Shown here piece after piece: positions 17,136-24,080 of a DNA stretch of 32,641 nt; position 1 is the first letter of the stretch, and each line of letters starts with the position of its first letter. The position numbers and the translations under genes are program-made. The notes below the pieces were generated by a model that searched no databases, had not been told where the DNA came from, and worked only from the letters and a program-made list of their open reading frames with translations. The stretch lies in contig NZ_SMJW01000077.1 in assembly GCF_004348335.1 (NCBI RefSeq), forward strand, positions 1 to 32,641, given 5' to 3'. The DNA comes from Actinomadura bangladeshensis (GTDB taxonomy: Bacteria > Actinomycetota > Actinomycetes > Streptosporangiales > Streptosporangiaceae).

Positions 17136-18746
17136 TCAGGTGGTGCCGGTGAGGTCCAGCTCCTTGACCTTCGGGTCGCCCTCGTCGGCGAAGTAGTCGA
17201 CGGCGCGGGTCGCGTCGCCGCCGTCCGCCAGCTTGGCCGCCCGGCAGACGACCGTGCCGATCACCGCGACCGCGACGTTGACGGCCAGCGCCAGGATGCC
17301 GGCGTAGATCGTCATCTTGGTGTCGAGGCCGAGGTCGCTCAGCGGGTAGGCCGAGCCGCCGAAGTGCTCCTTGCCCTTCGCCGGGTTCGGGATCTGGTAC
17401 AGCATCCACAGGCCGGCGATCATGCCGCCGGCCCAGCCGGCGATGAGCGCGCCCCGGTGGAACCAGCGCGTCATCAGGCCGAGCCCGACGGACGGGAGCG
17501 TCTGCAGGATGATGACGCCGCCGATGAGCTGCAGGTCGATGGAGAACTGCGGGTCCAGCGCGAGGATGCACGCCACCGCGCCCGCCTTGACGACCAGCGA
17601 GACCAGCTTGCTGACCGTGGCCTCCTGCTTCTCGGTGGCGTCCCGCCTGATGTACTCCTTGTAGATGTTGCGGGTGAACAGGTTCGCCGCCGCGATCGAC
17701 ATGATCGCCGCCGGGACGAGCGCGCCGATGCCGACGGCGGCGAACGCGACGCCCGCGAACCAGTCCGGGAACATGTGGTCGAACAGCACCGGGACGGCGG
17801 TGTTGCCGTCCGGCTTGCCGTCGGTGGTGATCGGCTTCACGCCCGCCGCGATCGCCATGTAGCCGAGCAGTGCGATCAGGCCGAGCACGAAGCTGTAGGC
17901 CGGCAGTGCCGCCATGTTCCGCTTGATCACGTTGCGGTTCTTGCTCGCCAGCACGCCGGTGATGCTGTGCGGGTAGAGGAACAGCGCCATCGCCGAGCCG
18001 AGCGCGAGCATCGCGTAGTTCAGCTGGCCGCTGCCGGCGATCGTGATGCCGTCGCCCGGCGCCGGCGTCGCGTCGAACTTGGCCTTCGCCGCGTCGAAGA
18101 TGTCGCCCCAGCCGCCGAGCTTGGCCGGGATGTACAGCACCGCGACGATGATGACCAGGTAGATCAGCAGGTCCTTGACGAACGCGATCAGCGCCGGCGC
18201 CCGCAGCCCGGACTGGTAGGTGTAGGCCGCCAGCACCACGAACGCGATGATGAGCGGCCAGTGGCCGTTCACGCCCATCGCCTTCAGCACGGCCTCGATG
18301 CCGACGAGCTGCAGCGCGATGTACGGCATCGTGGCGACGATGCCGGTGATCGCCACCAGCAGCGCCAGCGTCGGCGAGCCGAACCGGGCCCGGACGAAGT
18401 CGGCCGGCGTGACGAAGCCGTGCACGTGCGACACCGACCAGAGCCGGATGAGGAACAGGAACACCAGCGGGTACACGATGATCGTGTACGGGACGGCGAA
18501 GAAGCCCGCCGCGCCTGCGCCGAACACCAGGGCCGGGACGGCCACGAAGGTGTAGGCGGTGTAGAGGTCGCCGCCGATCAGGAACCAGGTGACCCAGCTG
18601 CCGAAGCTGCGGCCGCCGAGCCCCCACTCGTCCAGGTTGTGCATGGTGTCGGGGCGCCGCCACCGCGCGGCGACGAAGCCCATCCCGCTGACCAGCAGGA
18701 AGAGCGCGGTGAAGATGACGATCTCGGTGATGTGGTCGCTCGCCAC
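17136..18746 (-). CDS. Sodium:solute symporter, MctP/monocarboxylate type
   Basis: The 536-aa SSS-family (SLC5-like) transporter has about 13 membrane helices. Near the N-terminus is EWGLGGRSFGSWVTWFLIGG, the conserved TM1-TM2 region, followed by DLYTAYTF and later VIMLLYPHS-like sequence (ALFLYPHSITGVLAS). The sequence resembles the monocarboxylate permease MctP branch, so acetate, pyruvate or propionate are likely substrates, carried into the cell with Na+ or H+. The GTG at 18746 follows the DUF3311 stop by 3 nt, so the two genes are translationally linked; DUF3311 proteins commonly accompany such symporters. A CRP/GlxR-like palindrome lies upstream of the operon. Substrate is inference from family and from the glyoxylate-shunt genes in this window. 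Confidence 0.9.
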   Translation of the reverse strand: MASDHITEIVIFTALFLLVSGMGFVAARWRRPDTMHNLDEWGLGGRSFGSWVTWFLIGGDLYTAYTFVAVPALVFGAGAAGFFAVPYTIIVYPLVFLFLIRLWSVSHVHGFVTPADFVRARFGSPTLALLVAITGIVATMPYIALQLVGIEAVLKAMGVNGHWPLIIAFVVLAAYTYQSGLRAPALIAFVKDLLIYLVIIVAVLYIPAKLGGWGDIFDAAKAKFDATPAPGDGITIAGSGQLNYAMLALGSAMALFLYPHSITGVLASKNRNVIKRNMAALPAYSFVLGLIALLGYMAIAAGVKPITTDGKPDGNTAVPVLFDHMFPDWFAGVAFAAVGIGALVPAAIMSIAAANLFTRNIYKEYIRRDATEKQEATVSKLVSLVVKAGAVACILALDPQFSIDLQLIGGVIILQTLPSVGLGLMTRWFHRGALIAGWAGGMIAGLWMLYQIPNPAKGKEHFGGSAYPLSDLGLDTKMTIYAGILALAVNVAVAVIGTVVCRAAKLADGGDATRAVDYFADEGDPKVKELDLTGTT

Positions 18747-18749
18747 GGC

Positions 18750-18995
18750 TCAGCCCCTCTTCTTCGTCATCTGGTAGACGACGACCGTGCAGAGGACGCC
18801 GAGCGGGATGAACGCGAGCTGGATCCAGTAGAAGGCGGGCCAGCCGGCGAGGCGCGGGCCGTCGCTGTTGAACAGGAACGTCAGCAGCGGGACCACGATG
18901 GGGACGACCAGCAGCCAGTTCCACGGGCTGCGGTCGGAGCGGGCGGCGGGCGGCGGTTCGGTCGAAGCCGGTTCCTTCGGAGTGTCGGGAGTCAA
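18750..18995 (-). CDS. DUF3311 small membrane protein, symporter partner
   Basis: The 81-aa protein has a polar, Pro-rich N-terminus and two membrane segments (WLLVVPIVVPLLTFLF and FIPLGVLCTVVVYQMT), ending in the basic tail KKRG. The family is PF11755 (DUF3311), usually encoded directly before an SSS symporter and thought to be its small accessory subunit. The start is a TTG at 18995: AGGAGGA lies 6 nt upstream, and no ATG or GTG in the frame is as well placed, although the frame is open for another 47 codons. The stop is 3 nt from the symporter start. Confidence 0.85.
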   Translation of the reverse strand: MTPDTPKEPASTEPPPAARSDRSPWNWLLVVPIVVPLLTFLFNSDGPRLAGWPAFYWIQLAFIPLGVLCTVVVYQMTKKRG

Positions 18996-19151
18996 GGGGA
19001 GTCCTCCTCGTCGTGCGCCCCCCGGCTTGTGCCGGGGGTTTGGGGGGCCGGCCCCCAGGAGCCGCGCGCGCACGGGCGCCCGCGTCCGGATCGCGAAGCG
19101 GGCCCGTGCCCGGTGGGCAGCCGGGCGAGAGTACACGTGCGTTGATCACAA

Positions 19152-19167
19152 CGTGATCTCGGTCACG
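19152..19167. promoter_or_regulatory. CRP/GlxR-like site upstream of the symporter operon
   Basis: CGTGATCTCGGTCACG has perfect palindromic arms CGTGA/TCACG around six bases and fits the CRP-family core GTGA-N6-TCAC used by GlxR and Crp in actinobacteria. It lies about 157 bp before the DUF3311 TTG and 75 bp beyond the end of the VOC gene. An adjacent GTTGATCACAACGTGATC adds further partial half sites. GlxR control of monocarboxylate uptake is known in Corynebacterium; applying that here is inference. Confidence 0.55.
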
Positions 19168-19242
19168 GCACGACTGGGGTGGATCGTTCCAGCTGAGAGA
19201 GGAGCAGGTCAGAGCCGTCCGACGGGGGTGTCAGGGGGACGG

Positions 19243-19800
19243 TCAGACGGTCCGGTCGGCCGCGGTCCGCGGCTCGTGCCGGACGTCCGACGGCAGGTCC
19301 AGCTCCCGCGTCCACGCCGCGAACTCCACCAGGATGCCGTCGGGGTCCTTGAAGTAGATGGACCGGACGAACACGCCCTCGTGGTTCTCCGGCGCGACGC
19401 CGAACTCGCTGTCGTCGTGGTTGAGCAGCACGCCGACGTCGATGCCCTTGGCGATGAGGCGGTCGCGGTACTCCTCGATGCGCTCGGGCGGGACGTCGAA
19501 GGCGATGTGGTTCATCGACCCGACGGCCGACAGCAGCTCGCCCCGGTCGGGCAGGTTCTTCGGCGCGGACACGCCGGGGACGGGCTCGGGCGCGTCCGGG
19601 AACCAGAAGAAGGCGAGCGCGTTGCCGCCGCCGCAGTCGAAGAAGAAGTGCTGGCCCCAGCCCATCGGCAGCTCGATGGTCTTGATCAGCGGCATGCCGA
19701 GCACGCCCTCGTAGAAGTCCACCGTCTGCCTCATGTCGCTGCAGACGAGCGCGAGGTGGTTGACCCCGCGCAGCTCGAACTCGGTGTTCTTCCTGGTCAT
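19243..19800 (-). CDS. VOC superfamily protein (glyoxalase/extradiol dioxygenase fold)
   Basis: The 185-aa protein has two beta-alpha-beta-beta-beta modules. Metal-ligand candidates are His in NHLALVC (residue 14), His in QHFFFDC, His in MNHIAFDV and Glu in ILVEFAAW near residue 162. The second module has YFKDPDGILVEF, typical of catechol 2,3-dioxygenase-like and glyoxalase I-like proteins. The exact reaction cannot be told: ring-cleaving dioxygenase, glyoxalase or resistance protein all share this fold. GAGGCGG lies about 6 nt before the ATG. It is transcribed away from the trp leader with only 60 bp between starts. The C-terminal 20 residues are polar and lie outside the fold. Confidence 0.85.
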   Translation of the reverse strand: MTRKNTEFELRGVNHLALVCSDMRQTVDFYEGVLGMPLIKTIELPMGWGQHFFFDCGGGNALAFFWFPDAPEPVPGVSAPKNLPDRGELLSAVGSMNHIAFDVPPERIEEYRDRLIAKGIDVGVLLNHDDSEFGVAPENHEGVFVRSIYFKDPDGILVEFAAWTRELDLPSDVRHEPRTAADRTV

Positions 19801-19848
19801 GGCCGCCGCCTCGGTCGTGTAAGCAGTCCCTTGCGCCGGGGTCCATGG

Positions 19849-19860
19849 TAACCTCGCCGC
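19849..19860 (+). promoter_or_regulatory. -10 element of a leaderless trp leader transcript
   Basis: TAACCT (19849-19854) fits TANNNT and ends 6 nt before the ATG of the leader peptide. No Shine-Dalgarno sequence precedes that ATG. The -35 is not clear. Confidence 0.45.
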
Positions 19861-19899
19861 ATGCGAACCGCAGCCTCCCGGTGGTGGTGGCGCCGCTGA
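19861..19899 (+). CDS. trpL: Tryptophan leader peptide
   Basis: The 12-codon frame encodes MRTAASRWWWRR and stops at TGA 19897-19899. Three successive Trp codons (19882-19890) are a hallmark of trp attenuation, where Trp-tRNA shortage stalls the ribosome. The stop codon lies in the loop of hairpin 1:2 described in the next entry. Streptomyces trpE(G) genes are known to carry such leaders. It is preceded by a leaderless-type -10 element. Confidence 0.92.
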   Translation: MRTAASRWWWRR

Positions 19900-19958
19900 G
19901 GCGGTGCCGGTTCGTGCGTGCTCAAGACCAGGCGACCGCCCTCACCGGCGGTCGTTTT
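19889..19958 (+). terminator. Transcription attenuator of trpEG
   Basis: Terminator: CGACCGCC (19933-19940) pairs with GGCGGTCG (19947-19954) around a 6-nt loop and is followed by TTTT (19955-19958), a rare T-run here. Pause hairpin 1:2: 19889-19896 pairs with 19901-19908 (8 bp including one G-U) with the leader stop codon in the loop. Antiterminator: GGCGGT (19900-19905) can instead pair with ACCGCC (19935-19940), the left arm of the terminator. A ribosome stalled on the Trp codons would mask the first arm and favour the antiterminator, so trpEG is expressed when Trp is scarce. Confidence 0.88.
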
Positions 19959-20004
19959 CTCGTGGGCGGCGTCCGGTGGGGGCCCGACACGAGGGGCCAC
20001 CGCG

Positions 20005-22200
20005 GTGGAGACCGTCTCACAGCAGCCGCTGACCAGCGAGTTCGTCACGGCCGGGGGCGTACGGGTGACCCGTACCGCCGTCCCGGTCGACTCCGAGCGC
20101 AAGTCCGACGTGCTGAACGCGCTCGTCGCCGCCGTGGGGGAGCGGCGCGGCGGCGTGCTCAGCTCCGGCATGGAGTATCCGGGCCGCTACAGCCGCTGGC
20201 ACATGGCCTACGTCGACCCGTGCCTGGAGTTCGTCGCGCGCGGTCGGGCGGTCGCGGTGCGGGCGCTCAACGGCCGCGGCCGTATCGTCCTGCCCGCCGT
20301 CGCCGCCGTGCTGCGGGAGACCGGCGAGGTCCGCGCGGACGAGCCCGACCGGTTCGAGGTCTTCGTCCCGCCGGGCGAGGAGTTCTTCCCCGAGGAGGAG
20401 CGCAGCCGGCAGCCGACCGTCTTCACCGCCCTGCGCGCCGTCACCGGCCTGTTCGGCTGCGACGACCCGCACCTCGGCCTGTACGGCGCGTTCGGCTACG
20501 ACCTGTCGCTGCAGTTCGAGCCGCTGCGGACCCGGCTGGAGCGGCCCGCCGACCAGCGCGACCTCGTCCTGCACCTGGCCGACGAGATGGTCGTCGTCGA
20601 CCGCAAGCGCGAGACCTCGCACCGCATCTCCTACGACTTCGAGATCGGGGGGAGGGGCACGGCGGGGCTGGCGCGCGAGACGGAGCCGACGCCCGTCCCG
20701 GCGCGGGCCGCCGAGCTGCCGGCGCAGCCCGTCCCCGGCGTGTACGCGCAGATGGTGCGGGACGCCAAGGAGAAGTTCGTCCGCGGCGACCTGTTCGAGG
20801 TCACGCCCGGCCACGCGATGTACGGGCGCTGCGACGCGCCCGCCGCGTTCTTCGAGCGGCTGCGGGAGACCAACCCGGCCCCGTACGAGTTCCTGTTCAA
20901 CCTCGGCGACGGCGAGTACCTGGTCGGCGCGTCGCCCGAGATGTTCGTCCGCGTCACCGGCGACCGCGTCGAGACCTGCCCGATCGCCGGGACGATCAAG
21001 CGCGGCGCCGACGCGCTGGAGGACGCTGAGCAGATCCGCGCGATCCTGTCGTCGGCCAAGGACGAGTCCGAGCTGACGATGTGCACCGACGTCGACCGCA
21101 ACGACAAGTCGCGGATCTGCGTGCCCGGCAGCGTGCGGGTCCTCGGCCGCCGGCAGATCGAGATCTACTCCCGGCTGATCCACACCGTCGACCACATCGA
21201 GGGCCGGCTGCGGCCCGGCTTCGACGCGCTCGACGCGTTCCTCACGCACATGTGGGCGGTCACCGTCACCGGCGCGCCGAAGGCGTGGGCGATGCAGTTC
21301 ATCGAGGACCACGAGGACTCGCCGCGCCGCTGGTACGGCGGCGCGGTGGGCTGCGTCGGCTTCGACGGGTCGATGAACACCGGCCTGACGCTGCGGACCG
21401 CGCAGATCCGCGACGGCGTCGCGACCGTCCGGGCGGGGGCGACGCTGCTGTACGACTCCGACCCCGATGAGGAGGAGCGCGAGACCCACCTCAAGGCCAG
21501 CGCCCTGCTCGGCGCGCTCGCCGCGTCCCAGCCGGGCCCGGCGGCGGGCGCGCCCGCGGAGGCGCCGCTTCCCGCGCTGCCGGGGGACGGCATGAAGGTG
21601 CTGCTCGTCGACCACGAGGACTCGTTCGTCAACACCCTCGCCGACTACTTCCGCCAGCAGGGCGCGGGCGTGGTCACGCTGCGGCACGGGTTCCCGGCGC
21701 GGATGCTGGACGAGCACGCCCCCGACCTGGTGGTCCTGTCGCCCGGCCCCGGCCGCCCGGAGGACTTCGGCACGCGGGCGCTGCTGGACGCCCTCGCCGA
21801 GCGGGAGCTGCCCGTCTTCGGCGTCTGCCTCGGGCTGCAGGCGATGGTCGAGCACGCGGGCGGCGAGCTGGCGCTGCTGCCCGAGCCGTCGCACGGCAAG
21901 CCCGGCCGGGTGAAGGTGGCCGGCGGCGGGCTGTTCGACGGGCTCCCGGACGAGTTCACCGCGGCCCGCTACCACTCGCTGCACGCCACCCCGGACCGGG
22001 TGAAGGGCTTCCAGGTGACGGCGCTGACCGGGGACGTCGTGATGGCGATCGAGGATCCGCAGCGGCGGCGGTGGGCCGTCCAGTTCCACCCGGAGTCGAT
22101 CCTCACGGCGGCGGGCGGTGCCGGGCACCGGATCGTCGCCAACGCGCTCCGCCTGAGCCGTTCGCAGGAGCGAACCGTTCCGGATGACGAGCGGCTCTAG
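20005..22200 (+). CDS. trpEG: Fused anthranilate synthase TrpE-TrpG
   Basis: The 731-aa fusion converts chorismate and glutamine to anthranilate, the first step of tryptophan synthesis. The TrpE (component I) part spans about 1-505: N-terminal LSSGMEYPGRYSRW near the Trp feedback site, and in the chorismate-binding core CPIAGTIKRGAD, TMCTDVDRNDKSRIC and VTGAPKAWAMQFIE. A short Ala/Pro linker follows. The TrpG glutaminase part spans about 530-720, with catalytic Cys608 in FGVCLGLQAM and His695/Glu697 in VQFHPESI. The GTG at 20005 has GAGGGG about 9 nt upstream; the open frame extends upstream into the attenuator and is not used. PhzE-type enzymes share this architecture, but the Trp leader points to primary metabolism. 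No other trp genes are adjacent. Confidence 0.95.
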   Translation: METVSQQPLTSEFVTAGGVRVTRTAVPVDSERKSDVLNALVAAVGERRGGVLSSGMEYPGRYSRWHMAYVDPCLEFVARGRAVAVRALNGRGRIVLPAVAAVLRETGEVRADEPDRFEVFVPPGEEFFPEEERSRQPTVFTALRAVTGLFGCDDPHLGLYGAFGYDLSLQFEPLRTRLERPADQRDLVLHLADEMVVVDRKRETSHRISYDFEIGGRGTAGLARETEPTPVPARAAELPAQPVPGVYAQMVRDAKEKFVRGDLFEVTPGHAMYGRCDAPAAFFERLRETNPAPYEFLFNLGDGEYLVGASPEMFVRVTGDRVETCPIAGTIKRGADALEDAEQIRAILSSAKDESELTMCTDVDRNDKSRICVPGSVRVLGRRQIEIYSRLIHTVDHIEGRLRPGFDALDAFLTHMWAVTVTGAPKAWAMQFIEDHEDSPRRWYGGAVGCVGFDGSMNTGLTLRTAQIRDGVATVRAGATLLYDSDPDEEERETHLKASALLGALAASQPGPAAGAPAEAPLPALPGDGMKVLLVDHEDSFVNTLADYFRQQGAGVVTLRHGFPARMLDEHAPDLVVLSPGPGRPEDFGTRALLDALAERELPVFGVCLGLQAMVEHAGGELALLPEPSHGKPGRVKVAGGGLFDGLPDEFTAARYHSLHATPDRVKGFQVTALTGDVVMAIEDPQRRRWAVQFHPESILTAAGGAGHRIVANALRLSRSQERTVPDDERL

Positions 22201-22319
22201 TACCGGAGCAGGAGGAACGGGCGCGCGGAACCGGCCCTGAGACCGATGCCGCGGGCCGGGCGCGGCGGAAGACTCGGTTCCGGCCGTACCGCGCCGTGGC
22301 GTTCGCGACGCGGTGACCG

Positions 22320-22412
22320 CCGTTATCCAGGCGGAGGAGGAGAGTCCTCTCCTTCTCCGCCCATAACGGAGATTCTGGTCACCCGAAACCGGATTGCGGT
22401 TTCTTGGTCTCC
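22320..22412 (+). other. Two adjacent hairpins between trpEG and a small membrane protein
   Basis: Hairpin A: CCGTTAT (22320-22326) pairs with ATAACGG (22363-22369); inside it GGCGGAGGAGGAGAG (22330-22344) pairs with 22347-22361, with one G-U pair and a small internal loop. Hairpin B: GAAACCG (22385-22391) pairs with CGGTTTC (22397-22403) around GATTG, with outer arms GGAGA (22368-22372) and TCTCC (22408-22412). The outer arms of B share two bases with A. The structure lies in the 233-bp gap after trpEG and ends 21 nt before the small gene. It may be a terminator followed by a leader element or a small RNA. The rest of the gap holds nothing I recognise. Confidence 0.5.
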
Positions 22413-22433
22413 TCCTGGGGGACGCCGGGGTCC

Positions 22434-22580
22434 ATGATGACAATCCTGTGGCTCATCGCCGTGATTCTCGTGATCGCCGGGATCTACGTGATCCTCGCCC
22501 GGCGCGACCTCCTCTGGGGGATCGTCCTGATCGTCGTGGGGCTGCTCGTCGGCCCCGGCGGCGTGAGCATCTTCACCTGA
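22434..22580 (+). CDS. Small two-helix membrane protein (48 aa)
   Basis: The frame starts with two ATG codons (22434 and 22437) and encodes two hydrophobic helices, ILWLIAVILVIAGIYVIL and WGIVLIVVGLLVG, separated by the charged ARRDLL. It ends with GPGGVSIFT. Small proteins with this GPGG-ending pattern recur in actinomycetes, though I know no function. Codon bias is strongly GC3. GGGG runs lie about 5-10 nt upstream in place of a classical Shine-Dalgarno sequence. It is preceded by a structured region (22320-22412) that may belong to its leader. Confidence 0.7.
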   Translation: MMTILWLIAVILVIAGIYVILARRDLLWGIVLIVVGLLVGPGGVSIFT

Positions 22581-22631
22581 CCCCGTCCGATCCGAGCGAA
22601 CCGCGCGGCGAGGACGGAACGGCACGCAAAG

Positions 22632-22650
22632 CCTGACGTGGACTGTCAGG
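22632..22650. promoter_or_regulatory. Inverted repeat before the SDR gene
   Basis: CCTGAC (22632-22637) and GTCAGG (22645-22650) are perfect inverted arms with a 7-nt spacer, 23 bp before the SDR start codon. A related sequence CTGACAGG recurs just inside the coding region (near 22684). It is placed to act as an operator over the core promoter. The regulator is unknown. Confidence 0.5.
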
Positions 22651-22672
22651 TTTCGGTGCCAGCATCGTCCTC

Positions 22673-23590
22673 ATGAACCGTGCACTGACAGGTAAGACCG
22701 CACTGGTCGCGGGGGGCACGCGCGGCGCGGGCCGCGGCATCGCCGTCGAGCTCGGCGCCGCGGGCGCGACCGTCTACGTGACGGGACGGTCCACCCGGTC
22801 GCAGCGATCGGAGCTGGACCGTCCCGAGACCATCGAGGAGACCGCCGAGCGGGTGACGGCGGCGGGCGGCGAGGGCATCGCCGTCCGGGTCGACCACCTC
22901 GACCCCGCCCAGGTCGCCGCGCTCGTGCGCCGCATCGGCGCGGAGCGCGGCCGGCTGGACGTCCTCGTCAACGACGTCTGGGGATCGGACCACCTCTTCC
23001 AGTTCGGACGACCGCTGTGGGAGCAGTCCCTGGAGGACGGCCTCCGCATGTTCCGGCTGGCGCTCGACACCCACGCCATCACGAGTTACCACGCGCTGCC
23101 GCTGCTGATCGGCGAACCGGGCGGGCTCGTGATCGAGATGACCGACGGGACCGCCGAGTACAACGCGAAGTACCGCAAGGAGTGCGGCTACTTCTACGAC
23201 ATCGTGAAGACCGCCGTGATCCGGATGGCGCTCGCCCAGTCCGAGGAGATCGCCCCGTCCGGCGCGACCGCCGTCGCGCTCACCCCCGGCTGGCTGCGCT
23301 CGGAGGCGATGCTGGAGCACTTCGGCGTCACCGAGGAGACCTGGCGGGACGGGGCCGCCAAGGACCCGCACTTCGCCATGTCCGAGTCGCCCGCCTTCGT
23401 CGGCCGCGCCGTCGCGGCCCTCGCCGCCGACCCGGACAAGGCCCGCTGGAACGGGCGGGCGCTCTCCAGCGGCGGGCTCGCCCAGGTCTACGGCTTCACC
23501 GACACCGACGGCAGCCGCCCCGACATGTGGCGCTACCTGGTCGAGGTCGTGGACCCGGGCCGTCCCGCCGACACCACCGGGTACCGGTAG
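22673..23590 (+). CDS. Short-chain dehydrogenase/reductase
   Basis: The 305-aa Rossmann-fold oxidoreductase has the nucleotide-binding motif GGTRGAGRGIA at about residues 14-24. Arg in TGRSTRSQRS after beta-2 suggests NADP(H). The catalytic pair Tyr-x-x-x-Lys is YDIVK (about residue 183-187). At the usual Ser position the sequence is IEMTDGTAEYN, so Thr may replace the active-site Ser; this TDG variant recurs in an SDR subgroup with long C-terminal parts. The segment TPGWLRSEAMLEHFGV is also characteristic. The substrate is unknown. It stands alone, between an inverted repeat and a hairpin terminator. The ATG lacks a clear Shine-Dalgarno sequence and could be leaderless. Confidence 0.9.
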   Translation: MNRALTGKTALVAGGTRGAGRGIAVELGAAGATVYVTGRSTRSQRSELDRPETIEETAERVTAAGGEGIAVRVDHLDPAQVAALVRRIGAERGRLDVLVNDVWGSDHLFQFGRPLWEQSLEDGLRMFRLALDTHAITSYHALPLLIGEPGGLVIEMTDGTAEYNAKYRKECGYFYDIVKTAVIRMALAQSEEIAPSGATAVALTPGWLRSEAMLEHFGVTEETWRDGAAKDPHFAMSESPAFVGRAVAALAADPDKARWNGRALSSGGLAQVYGFTDTDGSRPDMWRYLVEVVDPGRPADTTGYR

Positions 23591-23619
23591 GGCGCGCCCC
23601 GGCGGTTTGGGGGCGCGCC
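23591..23619 (+). terminator. Hairpin terminator after the SDR gene
   Basis: GGCGCGCCCC (23591-23600) pairs perfectly with GGGGCGCGCC (23610-23619) around a 9-nt loop. It begins at the base after the stop codon and overlaps the candidate promoter of the next gene. Confidence 0.75.
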
Positions 23620-23629
23620 GGCCGGTTAT
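23604..23629 (+). promoter_or_regulatory. Candidate SigB-type stress promoter
   Basis: GGTTT (23604-23608), 15 nt, then GGTTAT (23624-23629) resembles the SigB-like consensus GGTTT-N14-16-GGGTAT of actinomycetes. It is placed about 30 bp before the ChaB/Rho-N gene and its strong Shine-Dalgarno. One base differs from the -10 consensus. Stress control of the downstream gene is inference. Confidence 0.4.
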
Positions 23630-23661
23630 CGCGACTCCATAGGCGAAAGGAGGAAACGGCC

Positions 23662-24066
23662 ATGCCGATGACGACCAAGAGCGGCAAGCCGATCAAGGAC
23701 GAGCTTCCCGGCACGATCCAGCGCTCCCCGGAGGAGGCGCAGGAGACCTTCGCCAAGGCCCACGACTCCGCGGTCAAGACCTACGGCGAGGGCCAGCGCG
23801 CCCACCGCACCGCCTACTCCGCGCTCAAGCACAAGTTCGAGAAGCGCGGCGACCACTGGGAGCCGAAGGGGCGCAAGGGGCCGTCCGACCCCCGCGCCGA
23901 GAATCCGGAGGCGCGCCGCGGCAAGGGCAGGAGCTTCGGCGGCGTGGACGTCGAGGGCAACAGCAAGAAGGAGCTCTACGACCGTGCCGCCGACCTCGAC
24001 GTCCAGGGCCGCTCGAAGATGAGCAAGGAGGAGCTGGCCGCCGCGATCGCGCGCAAGCAGGACTAG
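23662..24066 (+). CDS. ChaB family protein with C-terminal Rho-N (SAP-like) domain
   Basis: The 134-aa basic protein has a ChaB-like region (PF06150) at about residues 14-68: ELPGTIQRSPEEAQETFAKA, then HRTAYSALKHKFEKRGDHW. A basic linker (KGRKGPSDPRAENPEARRG) leads to a Rho N-terminal-like helix-extended-helix domain in the last 32 residues: KKELYDRAADLDVQG, then SKMSKEELAAAIARK. Rho-N modules bind nucleic acid, so a nucleoid or RNA-associated role is plausible; ChaB itself was linked to cation transport regulation in E. coli without firm mechanism. The ATG at 23662 has AAAGGAGG about 8 nt upstream, the best Shine-Dalgarno in the window, suggesting strong translation. A SigB-like promoter precedes it. 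Confidence 0.88.
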   Translation: MPMTTKSGKPIKDELPGTIQRSPEEAQETFAKAHDSAVKTYGEGQRAHRTAYSALKHKFEKRGDHWEPKGRKGPSDPRAENPEARRGKGRSFGGVDVEGNSKKELYDRAADLDVQGRSKMSKEELAAAIARKQD

Positions 24067-24080
24067 CGGGGCCGCCCCGG

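Noticed and set aside
15849..19145. A 1098-codon plus-strand frame across the acyl-CoA dehydrogenase and symporter genes
   Set aside because: It crosses two well-supported genes and their intergenic region and has no family motif; it is a by-product of GC bias.
20017..22443. An 808-codon minus-strand open frame opposite trpEG
   Set aside because: Composition is Arg/Val/Leu-rich shadow of the real gene; trpEG motifs, leader and attenuator all support the plus strand.
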